DNA from: UBA927 sp038063875
GTDB taxonomy: Bacteria > Patescibacteriota > Microgenomatia > UBA10105 > UBA927
Assembly (NCBI GenBank): GCA_038063875.1
Contig: JBBTUH010000002.1
Span: forward strand, 1 to 64,000
DNA length: 64,000 nt
Direction of reading: 5' to 3'
Shown: piece after piece, positions 43,201 to 51,185 of the stretch
How the letters are laid out: the number at the start of each line of letters is the position of its first letter
How positions within the stretch are numbered: position 1 is the stretch's first letter
Notes under the pieces: model-generated
The model's database searches: none
What the model saw: only the letters and a program-made list of their open reading frames with translations
What the model was told of the DNA's origin: nothing
Program-made: the position numbers and the translations under genes

Positions 43201-44144
43201 TGTAAATTTTTGTAATACGAAACAGTTTTTTTCAATCCTTCATCGACCGATACCACTGGTTGCCAACCCAAAAGCTCTTTGGCCTTTGTGATATCTGGTC
43301 GCCTCTTTACCGGATCATCTGATGGCAAAGGTGCATACATAATCTCTGATGTACTCTGGGTAAGTACTATAATCTTTTTTGCCAAATCTACCATCGTATA
43401 CTCTTCAGGATTACCAATATTTATGACTTCACCGTTGGCATCTTCTTTTTCCATCAAAGAAATAAGGCCCTCCACTTGATCTGACACGAAGCAAAGTGAT
43501 CTAGTCTGTAAACCATCTCCATACACGGTCAATGGTATATTTGCGAGTGCTTGATTGATAAAATTAGACACCACACGACCATCATCCTTTTTCATATTCG
43601 GGCCGTAAGTATTAAAGATTCGTGCAATTCTTGTGTCCACGCCATATTTTGTGTGATAAAGCATAGTCATCATTTCGCCGAAACGTTTGCTTTCGTCATA
43701 ACAACTTCTGACACCATTCGGATTTACATTTCCCCAATAGTCCTCTTTTTGTGGATGCTCTTTCGGATCCCCGTATACCTCGCTTGTAGAAGTATAGAGA
43801 AAACGAGCCCCATGCTCTTTGGCAAATAGAAGCGCATTTCTCGTTCCCACAGAATTAACGAGCGCTGTTACTTCTGGATTATTCTGGTAATCGATCACTG
43901 ATGCAGGAGATGCCAAATGCCATACATGTGTGACATCATCAATCACTGGTAATCCCCCTATAACATCTGCCTGAATAAAGGAAAATTGATGATTATTTTT
44001 GGCTTCTCTAAGATTTTCCATCTTACCGGTAATCAAATTATCAATCGCAACTACCATATGCCCCAGATCAAGAAGTTTGTTTACTAAATTACTCCCTATA
44101 AATCCTGCACCACCAGTAACAAGACTAACCGCGTTTTTACCCAT
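43197..44144 (-). CDS. UDP-glucuronate decarboxylase-like SDR epimerase/dehydratase
   Basis: Extended SDR of 315 residues. Seen: VTGGAGFIGSNLVNKLL, TSTSEVYGDP, and the decarboxylase-type segment NPNGVRSCYDESKRFGE with the catalytic YxxxK. Also seen are RIFNTYGPNM, VYGDGLQTRSLCFVSD and NIGNPEEYT. The R-CYDE-KR-GE pattern is characteristic of UDP-xylose synthase (UXS), which forms UDP-xylose from UDP-glucuronate. A related 4,6-dehydratase role is the main alternative. It is the first gene of the large polysaccharide operon, with a good extended -10 placed 6 bases before its ATG. Confidence 0.85.
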   Translation of the reverse strand: MGKNAVSLVTGGAGFIGSNLVNKLLDLGHMVVAIDNLITGKMENLREAKNNHQFSFIQADVIGGLPVIDDVTHVWHLASPASVIDYQNNPEVTALVNSVGTRNALLFAKEHGARFLYTSTSEVYGDPKEHPQKEDYWGNVNPNGVRSCYDESKRFGEMMTMLYHTKYGVDTRIARIFNTYGPNMKKDDGRVVSNFINQALANIPLTVYGDGLQTRSLCFVSDQVEGLISLMEKEDANGEVINIGNPEEYTMVDLAKKIIVLTQSTSEIMYAPLPSDDPVKRRPDITKAKELLGWQPVVSVDEGLKKTVSYYKNLQ

Positions 44145-44150
44145 GATTGC

Positions 44151-44159
44151 ATTGTATCA
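44151..44159 (-). promoter_or_regulatory. extended -10 promoter of the polysaccharide operon
   Basis: Minus-strand TGATACAAT (TGn plus TACAAT at 44151-44156) ends 6 bases before the start codon of the UXS-like gene. This would drive the operon down to the sugar transferase at 28515 as a leaderless message. Confidence 0.6.
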
Positions 44160-44253
44160 CAAGGTTTTTGACCATATTTATTCACATACGTAACAATAAT
44201 CTTTTCCAAGAGCTCACTTTGCGTAATACTTAAAATAAGTTTGTTTCATGTAG

Positions 44254-44282
44254 AGATAGTATCCCTCTTAGGGGTACTATCT
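44254..44282. repeat. 13-bp inverted repeat at the island border
   Basis: AGATAGTATCCCT and AGGGGTACTATCT flank a 3-base loop (CTT), forming a stem with a single G-T mismatch. It lies in the 170-base spacer between the UXS-like gene and the end of the first AbiE-like module. It lacks a T tract but could still act as a terminator for the AbiE transcript. The rest of the spacer shows nothing beyond the promoter at 44151. Confidence 0.7.
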
Positions 44283-44314
44283 AACATCAATCTAAACTAA
44301 TTAACTGCAGATTA

Positions 44315-45250
44315 TCAAGTATCACAAGCAGACGTTTTAGTACATTTTTCCCCGTTTTCTTTCTTTATTGGTTGAGGGGATTCATATAAGGCTGTAAGGA
44401 ACCGCTGAACTTGGAGATATGCCTGTGTTTTAACTTGTTCACGTAATTCTCCGACAGCTTCTTGAAAATCAGCGACCCAATTTGGCCCTTCTGCTTCTCT
44501 CGAGCGAAACTTGTCATGAATAGATTCGATGGCTTCTTTAACCAACCCATGCGTGATAAACGGCTGAATTTCTTCCGCCACGGCAAAGGGACCGGATTTA
44601 TAGTACAAGATCAAACTATGAATATCGTAGGCATCTTTTTGCTTATACCGAGAACCCACTACAATCCCTTTCATGGTCATGATGCCCACAATATCCGCCA
44701 TCTTGACGGTAGTTCTACCCTCGGCTCCGTCGGGCAACTTGCCTTCCAGTATAATATCGATGGCATGATCAAACATTACATCAGCACCCCTAGCTTTTCT
44801 GACAAGAAAATCATCTTGAATTCGCTGGTGACGCTTGTTTTGCTCTGTTCCGCCATATTCAGGTCCTAAAAAATCAATCTGAACTTGTTCTTCCCCTTTG
44901 CTGGTTATCACATTTTTTACAAATGAATGCTGAATTGATTTCCCTTGTGAATCTAGTTTTGGCTCATACCCTCGTTGTTTGAGGATTGTGAGAATTGAAT
45001 CGTATCCCGCTTCATTTATAAGTTGTGGATTGACGGCGATATCAATATCCTTAGAACCAATATGTTTAAAATCCACACCAGATGGTTGGTACGCTTTCAA
45101 TAGAAGATACGGAACCCAGCCTCCTACTAACACCAAGCCATCACGATATGCACGGAGGGAAATCATGAGCTCAAGAAGGTATGACAACGAAACATCAGCA
45201 ATGTTTGATGTAAATGTAATTTTTGTTCGATCTCCTTGTTTTTGTGCCAT
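44315..45250 (-). CDS. AbiEii-like nucleotidyltransferase (module 1 toxin candidate)
   Basis: 311 residues. Seen: GGWVPYLLL (G43-G44), SKDIDIAV with the metal-binding aspartates D68 and D70, a third acidic position in VQIDFLGPEYGG, and a later K-ADIVGIMTMKG---RYKQKDAYDIHSL segment as in AbiEii/MNT-type nucleotidyltransferases. Relatives transfer nucleotides to tRNA or proteins as toxins of AbiE systems. It is the second gene of a pair, 8 bases after an AbiEi-like gene. It is longer than classical AbiEii because of a polar C-terminal tail. Toxicity is inferred from the family and the pairing. Confidence 0.72.
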   Translation of the reverse strand: MAQKQGDRTKITFTSNIADVSLSYLLELMISLRAYRDGLVLVGGWVPYLLLKAYQPSGVDFKHIGSKDIDIAVNPQLINEAGYDSILTILKQRGYEPKLDSQGKSIQHSFVKNVITSKGEEQVQIDFLGPEYGGTEQNKRHQRIQDDFLVRKARGADVMFDHAIDIILEGKLPDGAEGRTTVKMADIVGIMTMKGIVVGSRYKQKDAYDIHSLILYYKSGPFAVAEEIQPFITHGLVKEAIESIHDKFRSREAEGPNWVADFQEAVGELREQVKTQAYLQVQRFLTALYESPQPIKKENGEKCTKTSACDT

Positions 45251-45258
45251 GGTTGTTG

Positions 45259-46305
45259 TTAAAAGCCCATCTTTTGCTCTCGCAAATGTTGGGCCTGTTC
45301 TGCTCCACGTGCCGGATTATTAAATAAGTCCATATATAGTTGAATATTTGATACCACAGGAGCCTTTTTCCCAGAAGGAGTAGATATCTGTTGTGTCTGA
45401 TAAAAAACTCCTTCGTCGTAGGGAATATATAGCTCAACATTAGCGCCATTTTCAACTTGTTGAAGACCGAGAAGTTTTTCCCAGTTTTCTAAATCACCAG
45501 ATTGCTTAATATAAAACTGTAACTTTGTAATTCCACGAATAAAGGGGGCAATCAGATCTGCGCCGCTAAAATACGATAAAGCAAATGGCAAGTTTTCAGC
45601 TTTCTCTAAAACAGAGGTAAGAAGTTCTGTAGGATTTTGCACGAAACTAAAAAAGGTAAACTTCTTTATTTTATAGGAGGGATATACTTTTTCCCACGCT
45701 TTTAGTAAAAAAACAGGATCCCTCAAAGAGAGCCTATCTTCTTGATTCCACTCGATTAATTCTTCTTCAATCATTCGATCCAATGTTTTGTGCGTTTGCC
45801 CTAGGCTAACGTTGGATTCTTCTGCTAATTCACCTAACAGCCAAGTTTTTATCGGTTGAGTAAGTAATACACGAGTAATTCTGCTTGAAACTGGAGCAAA
45901 AAGATTTTTTAGCGGCACTTTTTGAACAAAAGGGTTTTTTTCAACAATTTTTTCGATATACAAAGAACCTTTTTTGAGATAGAAATTGCCAGCTAAATCC
46001 ATAATTCCCACACCTTCTTCCTTAGCGACTTGGCGAGCTTTTTCACCTATAAACTGTCCGGCAACAAAGGGTATGCTCCCAGCTTGAATTGCGTATGCTT
46101 TAACGTGACGGGCAACTTCTCTAAAACTAGCTGTTCCGCCTGTATATTTAACCTCAATAGCGACTTGATAATCCCTGCCTTCAACAGTGAGAATTCCTTG
46201 TGAATCAGGACTATTTGTGCCCATTGCTGGCACGACAAGACCCTCAAAAGCTAAACCCTGAGGAATACTGGCTGATAGTTGATTTATTATTGTCTTTTCG
46301 TTCAT
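45259..46305 (-). CDS. AbiEi-like protein with PD-(D/E)XK-like N terminus (module 1 antitoxin candidate)
   Basis: About 348 residues from the ATG at 46305 (MNEKTIINQL). A codon at 46359 is rejected because it lies in the -35 of the promoter. Seen: YQVAIEVKYTGG, resembling the core of a restriction-endonuclease-like fold, in the first 60 residues. Then come VGIMDLAGNFYLKKG, a winged-helix region around residues 140-190 (KTWLLGELAEESNVSLGQTHKTLDRM), and the AbiEi-type C-terminal VVSNIQLYMDLFNNPARG. This matches the larger type-IV antitoxin AbiEi relatives. It probably binds the operator at 46321-46349 and controls the pair. Nuclease activity is not established. Confidence 0.7.
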   Translation of the reverse strand: MNEKTIINQLSASIPQGLAFEGLVVPAMGTNSPDSQGILTVEGRDYQVAIEVKYTGGTASFREVARHVKAYAIQAGSIPFVAGQFIGEKARQVAKEEGVGIMDLAGNFYLKKGSLYIEKIVEKNPFVQKVPLKNLFAPVSSRITRVLLTQPIKTWLLGELAEESNVSLGQTHKTLDRMIEEELIEWNQEDRLSLRDPVFLLKAWEKVYPSYKIKKFTFFSFVQNPTELLTSVLEKAENLPFALSYFSGADLIAPFIRGITKLQFYIKQSGDLENWEKLLGLQQVENGANVELYIPYDEGVFYQTQQISTPSGKKAPVVSNIQLYMDLFNNPARGAEQAQHLREQKMGF

Positions 46306-46320
46306 ATAAGACTTTTCATT

Positions 46321-46359
46321 AAACAGTGAAAGTATATCAAATAGTGAAAATGATTGCAA
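46321..46359 (-). promoter_or_regulatory. promoter and direct-repeat operator of AbiE module 1
   Basis: Minus strand: TTGCAA (46354-46359), a 17-base spacer, TATACT (46331-46336). Two copies of the same word, AAA(C/T)AGTGAAA on the plus strand, lie at 46321-46331 and 46339-46349, 18 bases apart. One lies inside the spacer and one covers the predicted start of transcription. This is a good position for a repressor site. Confidence 0.65.
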
Positions 46360-46399
46360 GGGCAGACTGTGTCACCCCGATTGCTATCCTCGCAAAGCA

Positions 46400-47298
46400 T
46401 TAAGCAAAAATTGAAACTGGCAATCCTGCACTTGAAGCATATGCATGTTTCATTTTTTCTTCCCATTTATACGGCTTTAATTCCATCATTTCATGGATAA
46501 TTGATTCTCCAAATACATGCTGTAAATCCGATTCAAAAGTTTGCCCTAGATACTCTAACCTATCAAGCGTTGCCGTGTCAGCACGATTTCGTGATCGCAA
46601 ACCTACAAACCGATCATGGAGGCTCACGGATTTTTGATCAAATGTCCAGTCACCGTAGGTGAGTACTGCAAATTGTATATCTTTCAATCGACCGCTTTTC
46701 CCTCGAGAGAAAAGATACGCATGATCCTCTTCCTTCATATGATGAAGAAAATATGGATCAGCCCCATTTTGCTCTAATAACGCCAGCGTATTTTTTTTCA
46801 GAATATGTTGATGGATGGACGTCATCTGACACGTTGTGCCACCCTAATTCATCCATTTGCCTTCGTCCCGCATGATCGATAAGCTTATGATCACGAAGCA
46901 AATCAGGATCAAGAGATGCGAGGGATGCTGGCGTATATCCTAATGCAAGTAATTTTTGTTTCTGCATGGGTGTCGCATGTGCAATTTTATCTGCCAAAAA
47001 ATGTACATGCCGTGCGGATCCCACTATATAATTAAATATTCCTTTCCAACGCACTGCATCCTCAGGAATTTGACAGCCCAAACATCCCCGACCCTTCTGT
47101 GACAGTTCTATTATTTTCAAATGTCTTTTCTGATACTGAACCCAATAAGTAACTTAGTACGGGAAATTCTTTAAGCGTTTCAATCACGAATGGATTGTCC
47201 ACGCGATATTTCTCTATAAATTTGTCCACCGGAATTTTTTGCATCATCAATTCTCTTTTTGACTTCTGCATTATTCCCTCTCGTAGTTCTTGTGACAT
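46400..47298 (-). pseudogene. frameshifted HD-domain hydrolase-like gene
   Basis: Three overlapping frames (47298-47062, 47120-46758, 46825-46400) read as one protein of about 290 residues broken twice. The middle part has LLRDHKLIDHAGRRQMDELG and the last part has YGDWTFDQKSVSLHDRFVGLRSRNR. The latter resembles the D-W/SL--R motif of HD-domain phosphohydrolases common in CPR genomes. The second break falls at a run of eight T (A on the coding strand) at 46791-46798. The first, near 47090-47115, has no such run. The start at 47298 retains a perfect TATAAT promoter, so it was a real gene. A sequencing error could explain one break but less easily both. Confidence 0.7.
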
Positions 47299-47304
47299 GG
47301 CTTG

Positions 47305-47324
47305 ATTATATCAAATAATATGAT
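47305..47324. promoter_or_regulatory. divergent leaderless promoters
   Basis: Minus strand: TGATATAAT (47305-47313), an extended -10 ending 6 bases before the pseudogene ATG at 47298. Plus strand: TATGAT (47319-47324), ending 6 bases before the epimerase ATG at 47331. The region also contains the small palindrome TTGATTATATCAA (47302-47314). Both -10 elements share a 32-base spacer. Confidence 0.6.
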
Positions 47325-47330
47325 ACAGTT

Positions 47331-48296
47331 ATGATCATGAAAATAGCATTGGTAACCGGTGGCGCTGGATTTATCGGTTCTCACCTTGTAGGCAAATTGT
47401 CAAAAACCTACAACGTCCATGTAATAGACAATCTAGCCACAGGAGATAAAACGTTTCTTCACAAGGACATCCCACTCCATATCGATGACATACGAAATAA
47501 AGAAAAAGTATTTTTATTAGTTAAAAAAATAAAACCGGACGTTGTTTTTCATATCGCAGGACAAGCTTCCAATATCAATTCTTTTTCCGATCCGCATTTT
47601 GACATCGACGTCAATTTTAAAGGGACGGTCAATATGGTGCTCGCAGCCCTTGCCGCAAAAACACCACGTTTTCTCTATGCATCATCCATGACAGTCTATG
47701 GCCATCCTGATACGCTCCCAGTATCGGAATCAATGCTTTGCAGGCCGGTTTCATATTACGGTATATCCAAATATGCTGCCGAACGCTTCGTCCACGCGAC
47801 AGCTGCGCGCACCGATCTCTCACACGCTTTCAACGTAACCTCTTTTCGCATGTTTAATGTCTATGGCCCAAGGCAGAGCCTGACTAATTCCTATCAAGGA
47901 GCTCTCGCCATATTTATCGGCAACGTGTTGCGAAATGAACCGATTACTATATATGGCGACGGCGTACAGACACGAGATTTTATTTTTGTTGAAGACGTTG
48001 TCGACGCGTGGATTCGCGCTGTAGACGAGCCACACGCATTTCAACAGATATACAACCTAGGAAACGGTAAACAAATAAGTGTCAACGATATGGTGAAAGC
48101 GGTGATACTGGCAGCCGGCAAAAATCCCGATACGTACCCAATCATCTTTAAAGATCAACGCCCAGGAGAACAACGTTTTATGGAGGCTGATATGAAAAAA
48201 GCCTTAAAGGATTTTGCTTTCAAGCCAAAAACGACATTTCAAAAAGGATTATCAAAAACTCTTGCATGGGCTTATGACAAAGCTTTACTACGATAA
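47331..48296 (+). CDS. NAD-dependent sugar epimerase/dehydratase (SDR)
   Basis: Extended SDR of 321 residues. Seen: VTGGAGFIGSHLVGKL, IDDIRNKE, the serine in YASSMTVYG, the catalytic YGISK, FNVYGPRQS, YGDGVQTRDFIFVEDVV, YNLGNG, and QRPGEQRFMEAD at the C terminus. These fit UDP-glucose-4-epimerase-like enzymes, a different subgroup from galE and the UXS-like gene in this window. ATG at 47331 is followed by another two codons later. It is the first gene of the small plus-strand unit, and its end overlaps the following methyltransferase by 23 bases. Confidence 0.88.
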   Translation: MIMKIALVTGGAGFIGSHLVGKLSKTYNVHVIDNLATGDKTFLHKDIPLHIDDIRNKEKVFLLVKKIKPDVVFHIAGQASNINSFSDPHFDIDVNFKGTVNMVLAALAAKTPRFLYASSMTVYGHPDTLPVSESMLCRPVSYYGISKYAAERFVHATAARTDLSHAFNVTSFRMFNVYGPRQSLTNSYQGALAIFIGNVLRNEPITIYGDGVQTRDFIFVEDVVDAWIRAVDEPHAFQQIYNLGNGKQISVNDMVKAVILAAGKNPDTYPIIFKDQRPGEQRFMEADMKKALKDFAFKPKTTFQKGLSKTLAWAYDKALLR

Positions 48297-48882
48297 ATAC
48301 TGGAAAGATCAAGAAGAATTAAGTGATCTTCCTTATAAATGGCCTATACTTAAAGAACTGCTCCCTGACGCAGCACTTGACTTTCTTGACTTTGGCTGTG
48401 GCAAAGGAGTTATTACCAAAAAAGTACACGAGCTTCGACCAGCGTACAGCATCAGCGGTGTAGACATTTCTCAAAAAGCACTAATGGTTGCCCAAAAAAA
48501 AGTTCCCTCGGGCACATTTAACGTAATCACAGAAACTCAAAAAATACCATTTCCCACCAATACATTTGATTTCATCCTAGCATCTGATGTGCTCGAACAT
48601 ATCTATGATACAAAAACTGCATTTCAAGAACTTTCCAGAGTATTAAAACCAAACGGATCACTGCTTATTAGTTGCCCATATAACGGAAAGCTAAAATTAA
48701 TACTCGCTATTCTTTTTGGATTTGAATTCTACTTTGATCCCAATTCTCCACACATTCGACACTTTTCACCAAAGACACTATCAACATGTGTAAAAAATGT
48801 GGGGTTAACGGTACAAAAAATAGGCTATTATGGACGTTTTTATCCTCTCTCAAAAGGCATGTATCTTCTTGCATACAAATAA
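48274..48882 (+). CDS. SAM-dependent methyltransferase (class I)
   Basis: About 202 residues from the ATG at 48274 (MTKLYYDKYW). The longer frame to 48214 is a shadow of the epimerase. Seen: the SAM-binding LDFGCGKGVITKKV, SGVDISQKAL, DFILASDVLEHIYD, and FQELSRVLKPNGSLLIS. Typical of small-molecule or lipid methyltransferases. It overlaps the epimerase by 23 bases, and its 3' end overlaps the convergent methyltransferase by 33 bases. It may methylate a sugar of the glycan. The substrate is not deducible. Confidence 0.85.
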   Translation: MTKLYYDKYWKDQEELSDLPYKWPILKELLPDAALDFLDFGCGKGVITKKVHELRPAYSISGVDISQKALMVAQKKVPSGTFNVITETQKIPFPTNTFDFILASDVLEHIYDTKTAFQELSRVLKPNGSLLISCPYNGKLKLILAILFGFEFYFDPNSPHIRHFSPKTLSTCVKNVGLTVQKIGYYGRFYPLSKGMYLLAYK

Positions 48883-49431
48883 CAACGATCGTCCAGTTGG
48901 TAAAAATTTAGGCAAAAGTTCTACATCTATTTGATCTGTACACAAAAATCTTGCTTTTTTTATTTCATTCATCCAATCACTTTTTGAAGCGAATGCATAA
49001 GGCATAGATATGGCATGGTCTTTCCAAGCATTAAAAAACCAATCCATAATTCTCATCCCAGGGATATCCCAAAGCCCGCGATATACAGGCTCAACGAATA
49101 ACACCTGTTTCTTTGCGACTCGCATACACTCAAAAAGAAGTGCAAAAGGCGTAGGCGTATGATGAAACACATGATAGGAAATCACAATATCAAATGATGC
49201 CTTCTTAAAAGGCAATGATTTTCCATCATATTTTTTAAAACGAATTCCTTTTGGACGACTGCCAAAATCAACAACATCAACTCCTGTTATATGAAGAGAC
49301 GGCATCGCTTTAAAAAGTTCTTGCGCAAATACGAGATCTCCACATCCAAAATCAAGCACGCTCATCCCCTCATGTAAATACTTTTTCAGTATTTGTACTT
49401 TTCTCTGAGCATTAATCAGTTTCATATCCAT
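48850..49431 (-). CDS. SAM-dependent methyltransferase (class I)
   Basis: About 193 residues from the ATG at 49431. A TTG at 49437 and an ATG at 49425 are alternatives. Seen: VLDFGCGDLVFAQELF, TGVDVVDFG, FDIVISYHVFHHTP, and the C-terminal LFVCKKIHAF. It is transcribed toward the plus-strand methyltransferase and ends inside it, with 33 bases shared. It is divergent from the GT4 at 49455, with promoters overlapping in a 23-base spacer. Substrate unknown. Confidence 0.8.
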   Translation of the reverse strand: MDMKLINAQRKVQILKKYLHEGMSVLDFGCGDLVFAQELFKAMPSLHITGVDVVDFGSRPKGIRFKKYDGKSLPFKKASFDIVISYHVFHHTPTPFALLFECMRVAKKQVLFVEPVYRGLWDIPGMRIMDWFFNAWKDHAISMPYAFASKSDWMNEIKKARFLCTDQIDVELLPKFLPTGRSLLFVCKKIHAF

Positions 49432-49437
49432 GAACAA

Positions 49438-49448
49438 TATAATACAAT
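49438..49448. promoter_or_regulatory. overlapping divergent promoters
   Basis: Plus strand: TACAAT (49443-49448) ends 6 bases before the GT4 ATG at 49455, with a consensus TATAAT just upstream (49438-49443). Minus strand: TATTAT (49439-49444) ends 7 bases before the methyltransferase ATG at 49431. The same AT-rich bases serve both directions, so the two promoters should compete. Confidence 0.55.
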
Positions 49449-49454
49449 GCCCTG

Positions 49455-50609
49455 ATGCAAAAGACTATGACAAACAACGCCGTTATTTATGTCAATTTTT
49501 CACAATATGATAATACAGGAAGAATACTTGATTATCTCACAGAGCGCTTTACCTATGTCCTTCACTTTTCCTTCGACCACTTGAGACTAAAAAACGGAAG
49601 AAAAACAAATCTTATTACCTTGTATCAAAAAGGCCACAAACCCAAACAAAACACGCTTTATTCTTTAAGAACTCCTCCATACCTACTCTTTTTATCACTT
49701 CCACTCGTCGGGATTCTTATGATATTTCAAACAATCAAACACTCAGTTCTTTTCAAAAAAACAATTGGACCTTCAGTATTTTTTACCGTAAACGCATTTC
49801 CAGCTATGATAGGAATCATACTTCGCACGATGCACATCGTGACACACGTGCATTACTGGGTGTGGGATTATTTTCCTGTCAAAGGTCCCGACTGGACTCT
49901 TCAAATTATCCGATATACCTACCTCATCTTTGACATGATCGCGCTTCGATTATCCGATAAACTCATTTTTCCAAATCTTCGACAGTTGCGACTCAGAAAA
50001 TCTCTACACGGTATCAAAGGCGATCATGCAATCATCCCATTAGGTTGCTCCAAACCAATTTTGTATTCATCGAAGCAAAAAAACGTTATAGGTTTTTTGG
50101 GCATGCTCAAATCGAGTCAAGGATTAGATCTTATTTTGAGCTGCTTTGATCAAGTTCTTAAACACAATCCAAATATTCGATTAGAAATCATTGGGTCAGG
50201 ACCTGAGGAAGAATACTTTCGCATGAAAGCTAAAAAATATGGTAATAAAATAAATTTTTATGGCTTCATCGAAAATCAAAACATGATCAATAGGATTGTA
50301 CATCGATGGTTTGCAGGACTTGCGCCGTATAAACCTATCATGGGAAATGAATCATATTTTGGAGATCCATCAAAAATTAAAGTATACCTAAGCCAAGGAG
50401 TGCCAATTATTACAACCAACGTCACAGAATATGGGGCGCTCGCAAAAAAAAACAAATTTGGTATTACTATCGTGTATACAAATAAAGAATTACTTAAGGC
50501 GATTCAAACATTATACAAACAGCAGCGAACATACCAGAAAAACGCATTACGCTTCGCATCATCGTTATATTATAAAAACCTCTATAAAACTCTCTTCAGA
50601 TTCCCCTAA
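49455..50609 (+). CDS. GT4-like glycosyltransferase
   Basis: 384 residues, GT-B fold. Seen: N-terminal NNAVIYVNFSQYDNTGRIL, a hydrophobic patch near residues 70-90, VHYWVWDYFP in the acceptor domain, IGFLGMLKSSQGLDLIL, and the donor region APYKPIMGNESYFGDPSKIKVYLSQG. It resembles the enzyme at 51905 in that region (APYK---G--RKYGDATKIRAY), so the two belong to one subgroup that lacks a standard E-x7-E. It ends directly against the convergent AbiEi gene with no gap. Codon use looks more A/T-rich than in the minus-strand genes. Confidence 0.8.
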   Translation: MQKTMTNNAVIYVNFSQYDNTGRILDYLTERFTYVLHFSFDHLRLKNGRKTNLITLYQKGHKPKQNTLYSLRTPPYLLFLSLPLVGILMIFQTIKHSVLFKKTIGPSVFFTVNAFPAMIGIILRTMHIVTHVHYWVWDYFPVKGPDWTLQIIRYTYLIFDMIALRLSDKLIFPNLRQLRLRKSLHGIKGDHAIIPLGCSKPILYSSKQKNVIGFLGMLKSSQGLDLILSCFDQVLKHNPNIRLEIIGSGPEEEYFRMKAKKYGNKINFYGFIENQNMINRIVHRWFAGLAPYKPIMGNESYFGDPSKIKVYLSQGVPIITTNVTEYGALAKKNKFGITIVYTNKELLKAIQTLYKQQRTYQKNALRFASSLYYKNLYKTLFRFP

Positions 50610-51185
50610 TTATACCCCAATAACCTCTCGCAATAAGTTTCCTACCGCACTGCCAAAAAGAGGTAAATATTTTTTTATTTTGTTTTTATCAAGTTCTTCC
50701 GTGTGCCACCCATGATAACTTTTTGTTTTTTTACCTCTCGATATTAAATACAACATATCCAAAACAGCTTTTTCCGGCTCGGCAATATATGTCCCTCCTA
50801 CCAAGTTAAATCCAAAAAACAGTTCCGATTTTATTTTTGAATACTCGCACACAACATTCTTCAAAATTATCCGCTTGGAATGTCTGGAAGTGGCAAGCGT
50901 CAGATTATACAGTCCCTGATCTATAATTCCATACTTTGATAATGCGCTTTCAAAGCTTATATAGCTTGGATAATACAGTTGCGTGGCAAGTTTTTCTACT
51001 TCAAACGCATGACCTCGCAGCATATACACGCCCCTAGCTATTTGGATTAGGACGGTGGCGTCTTTTAACCTCTTGATAGCCGTATGGATATGCGTCTCAT
51101 CGGGAAACAGTTTTTTTATATCAGAAATGTCAAAAACATCCTTCCCCAGCTGTTCTATTTTTTCGACAAGCTCATCTTTTCTCAT
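50610..51185 (-). CDS. AbiEi-family antitoxin (module 2)
   Basis: 191 residues. Seen: an N-terminal winged-helix region (FDISDIKKLFPDETHIHTAIKRL), the typical IARGVYMLRG, YPSYISFESALSKYGIIDQ, and AEPEKAVLDMLYLISRG. All match AbiEi-type antitoxin/transcriptional regulators. It overlaps the toxin gene by 4 bases (ATGA) and is downstream of it, the reverse of the classical AbiEi-AbiEii order. It is expected to repress the pair by binding the palindrome at 51856. Confidence 0.85.
   Translation of the reverse strand: MRKDELVEKIEQLGKDVFDISDIKKLFPDETHIHTAIKRLKDATVLIQIARGVYMLRGHAFEVEKLATQLYYPSYISFESALSKYGIIDQGLYNLTLATSRHSKRIILKNVVCEYSKIKSELFFGFNLVGGTYIAEPEKAVLDMLYLISRGKKTKSYHGWHTEELDKNKIKKYLPLFGSAVGNLLREVIGV

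Noticed and set aside
28515..44144. tRNA or rRNA gene within the long operon spacers
   Set aside because: Spacers are only a few bases long and no cloverleaf or conserved T-arm sequence was seen anywhere in the window.
41982..48296. Three SDR genes as recent duplicates
   Set aside because: GalE, the UXS-like protein and the epimerase at 47331 have different catalytic-region motifs and belong to separate subgroups.
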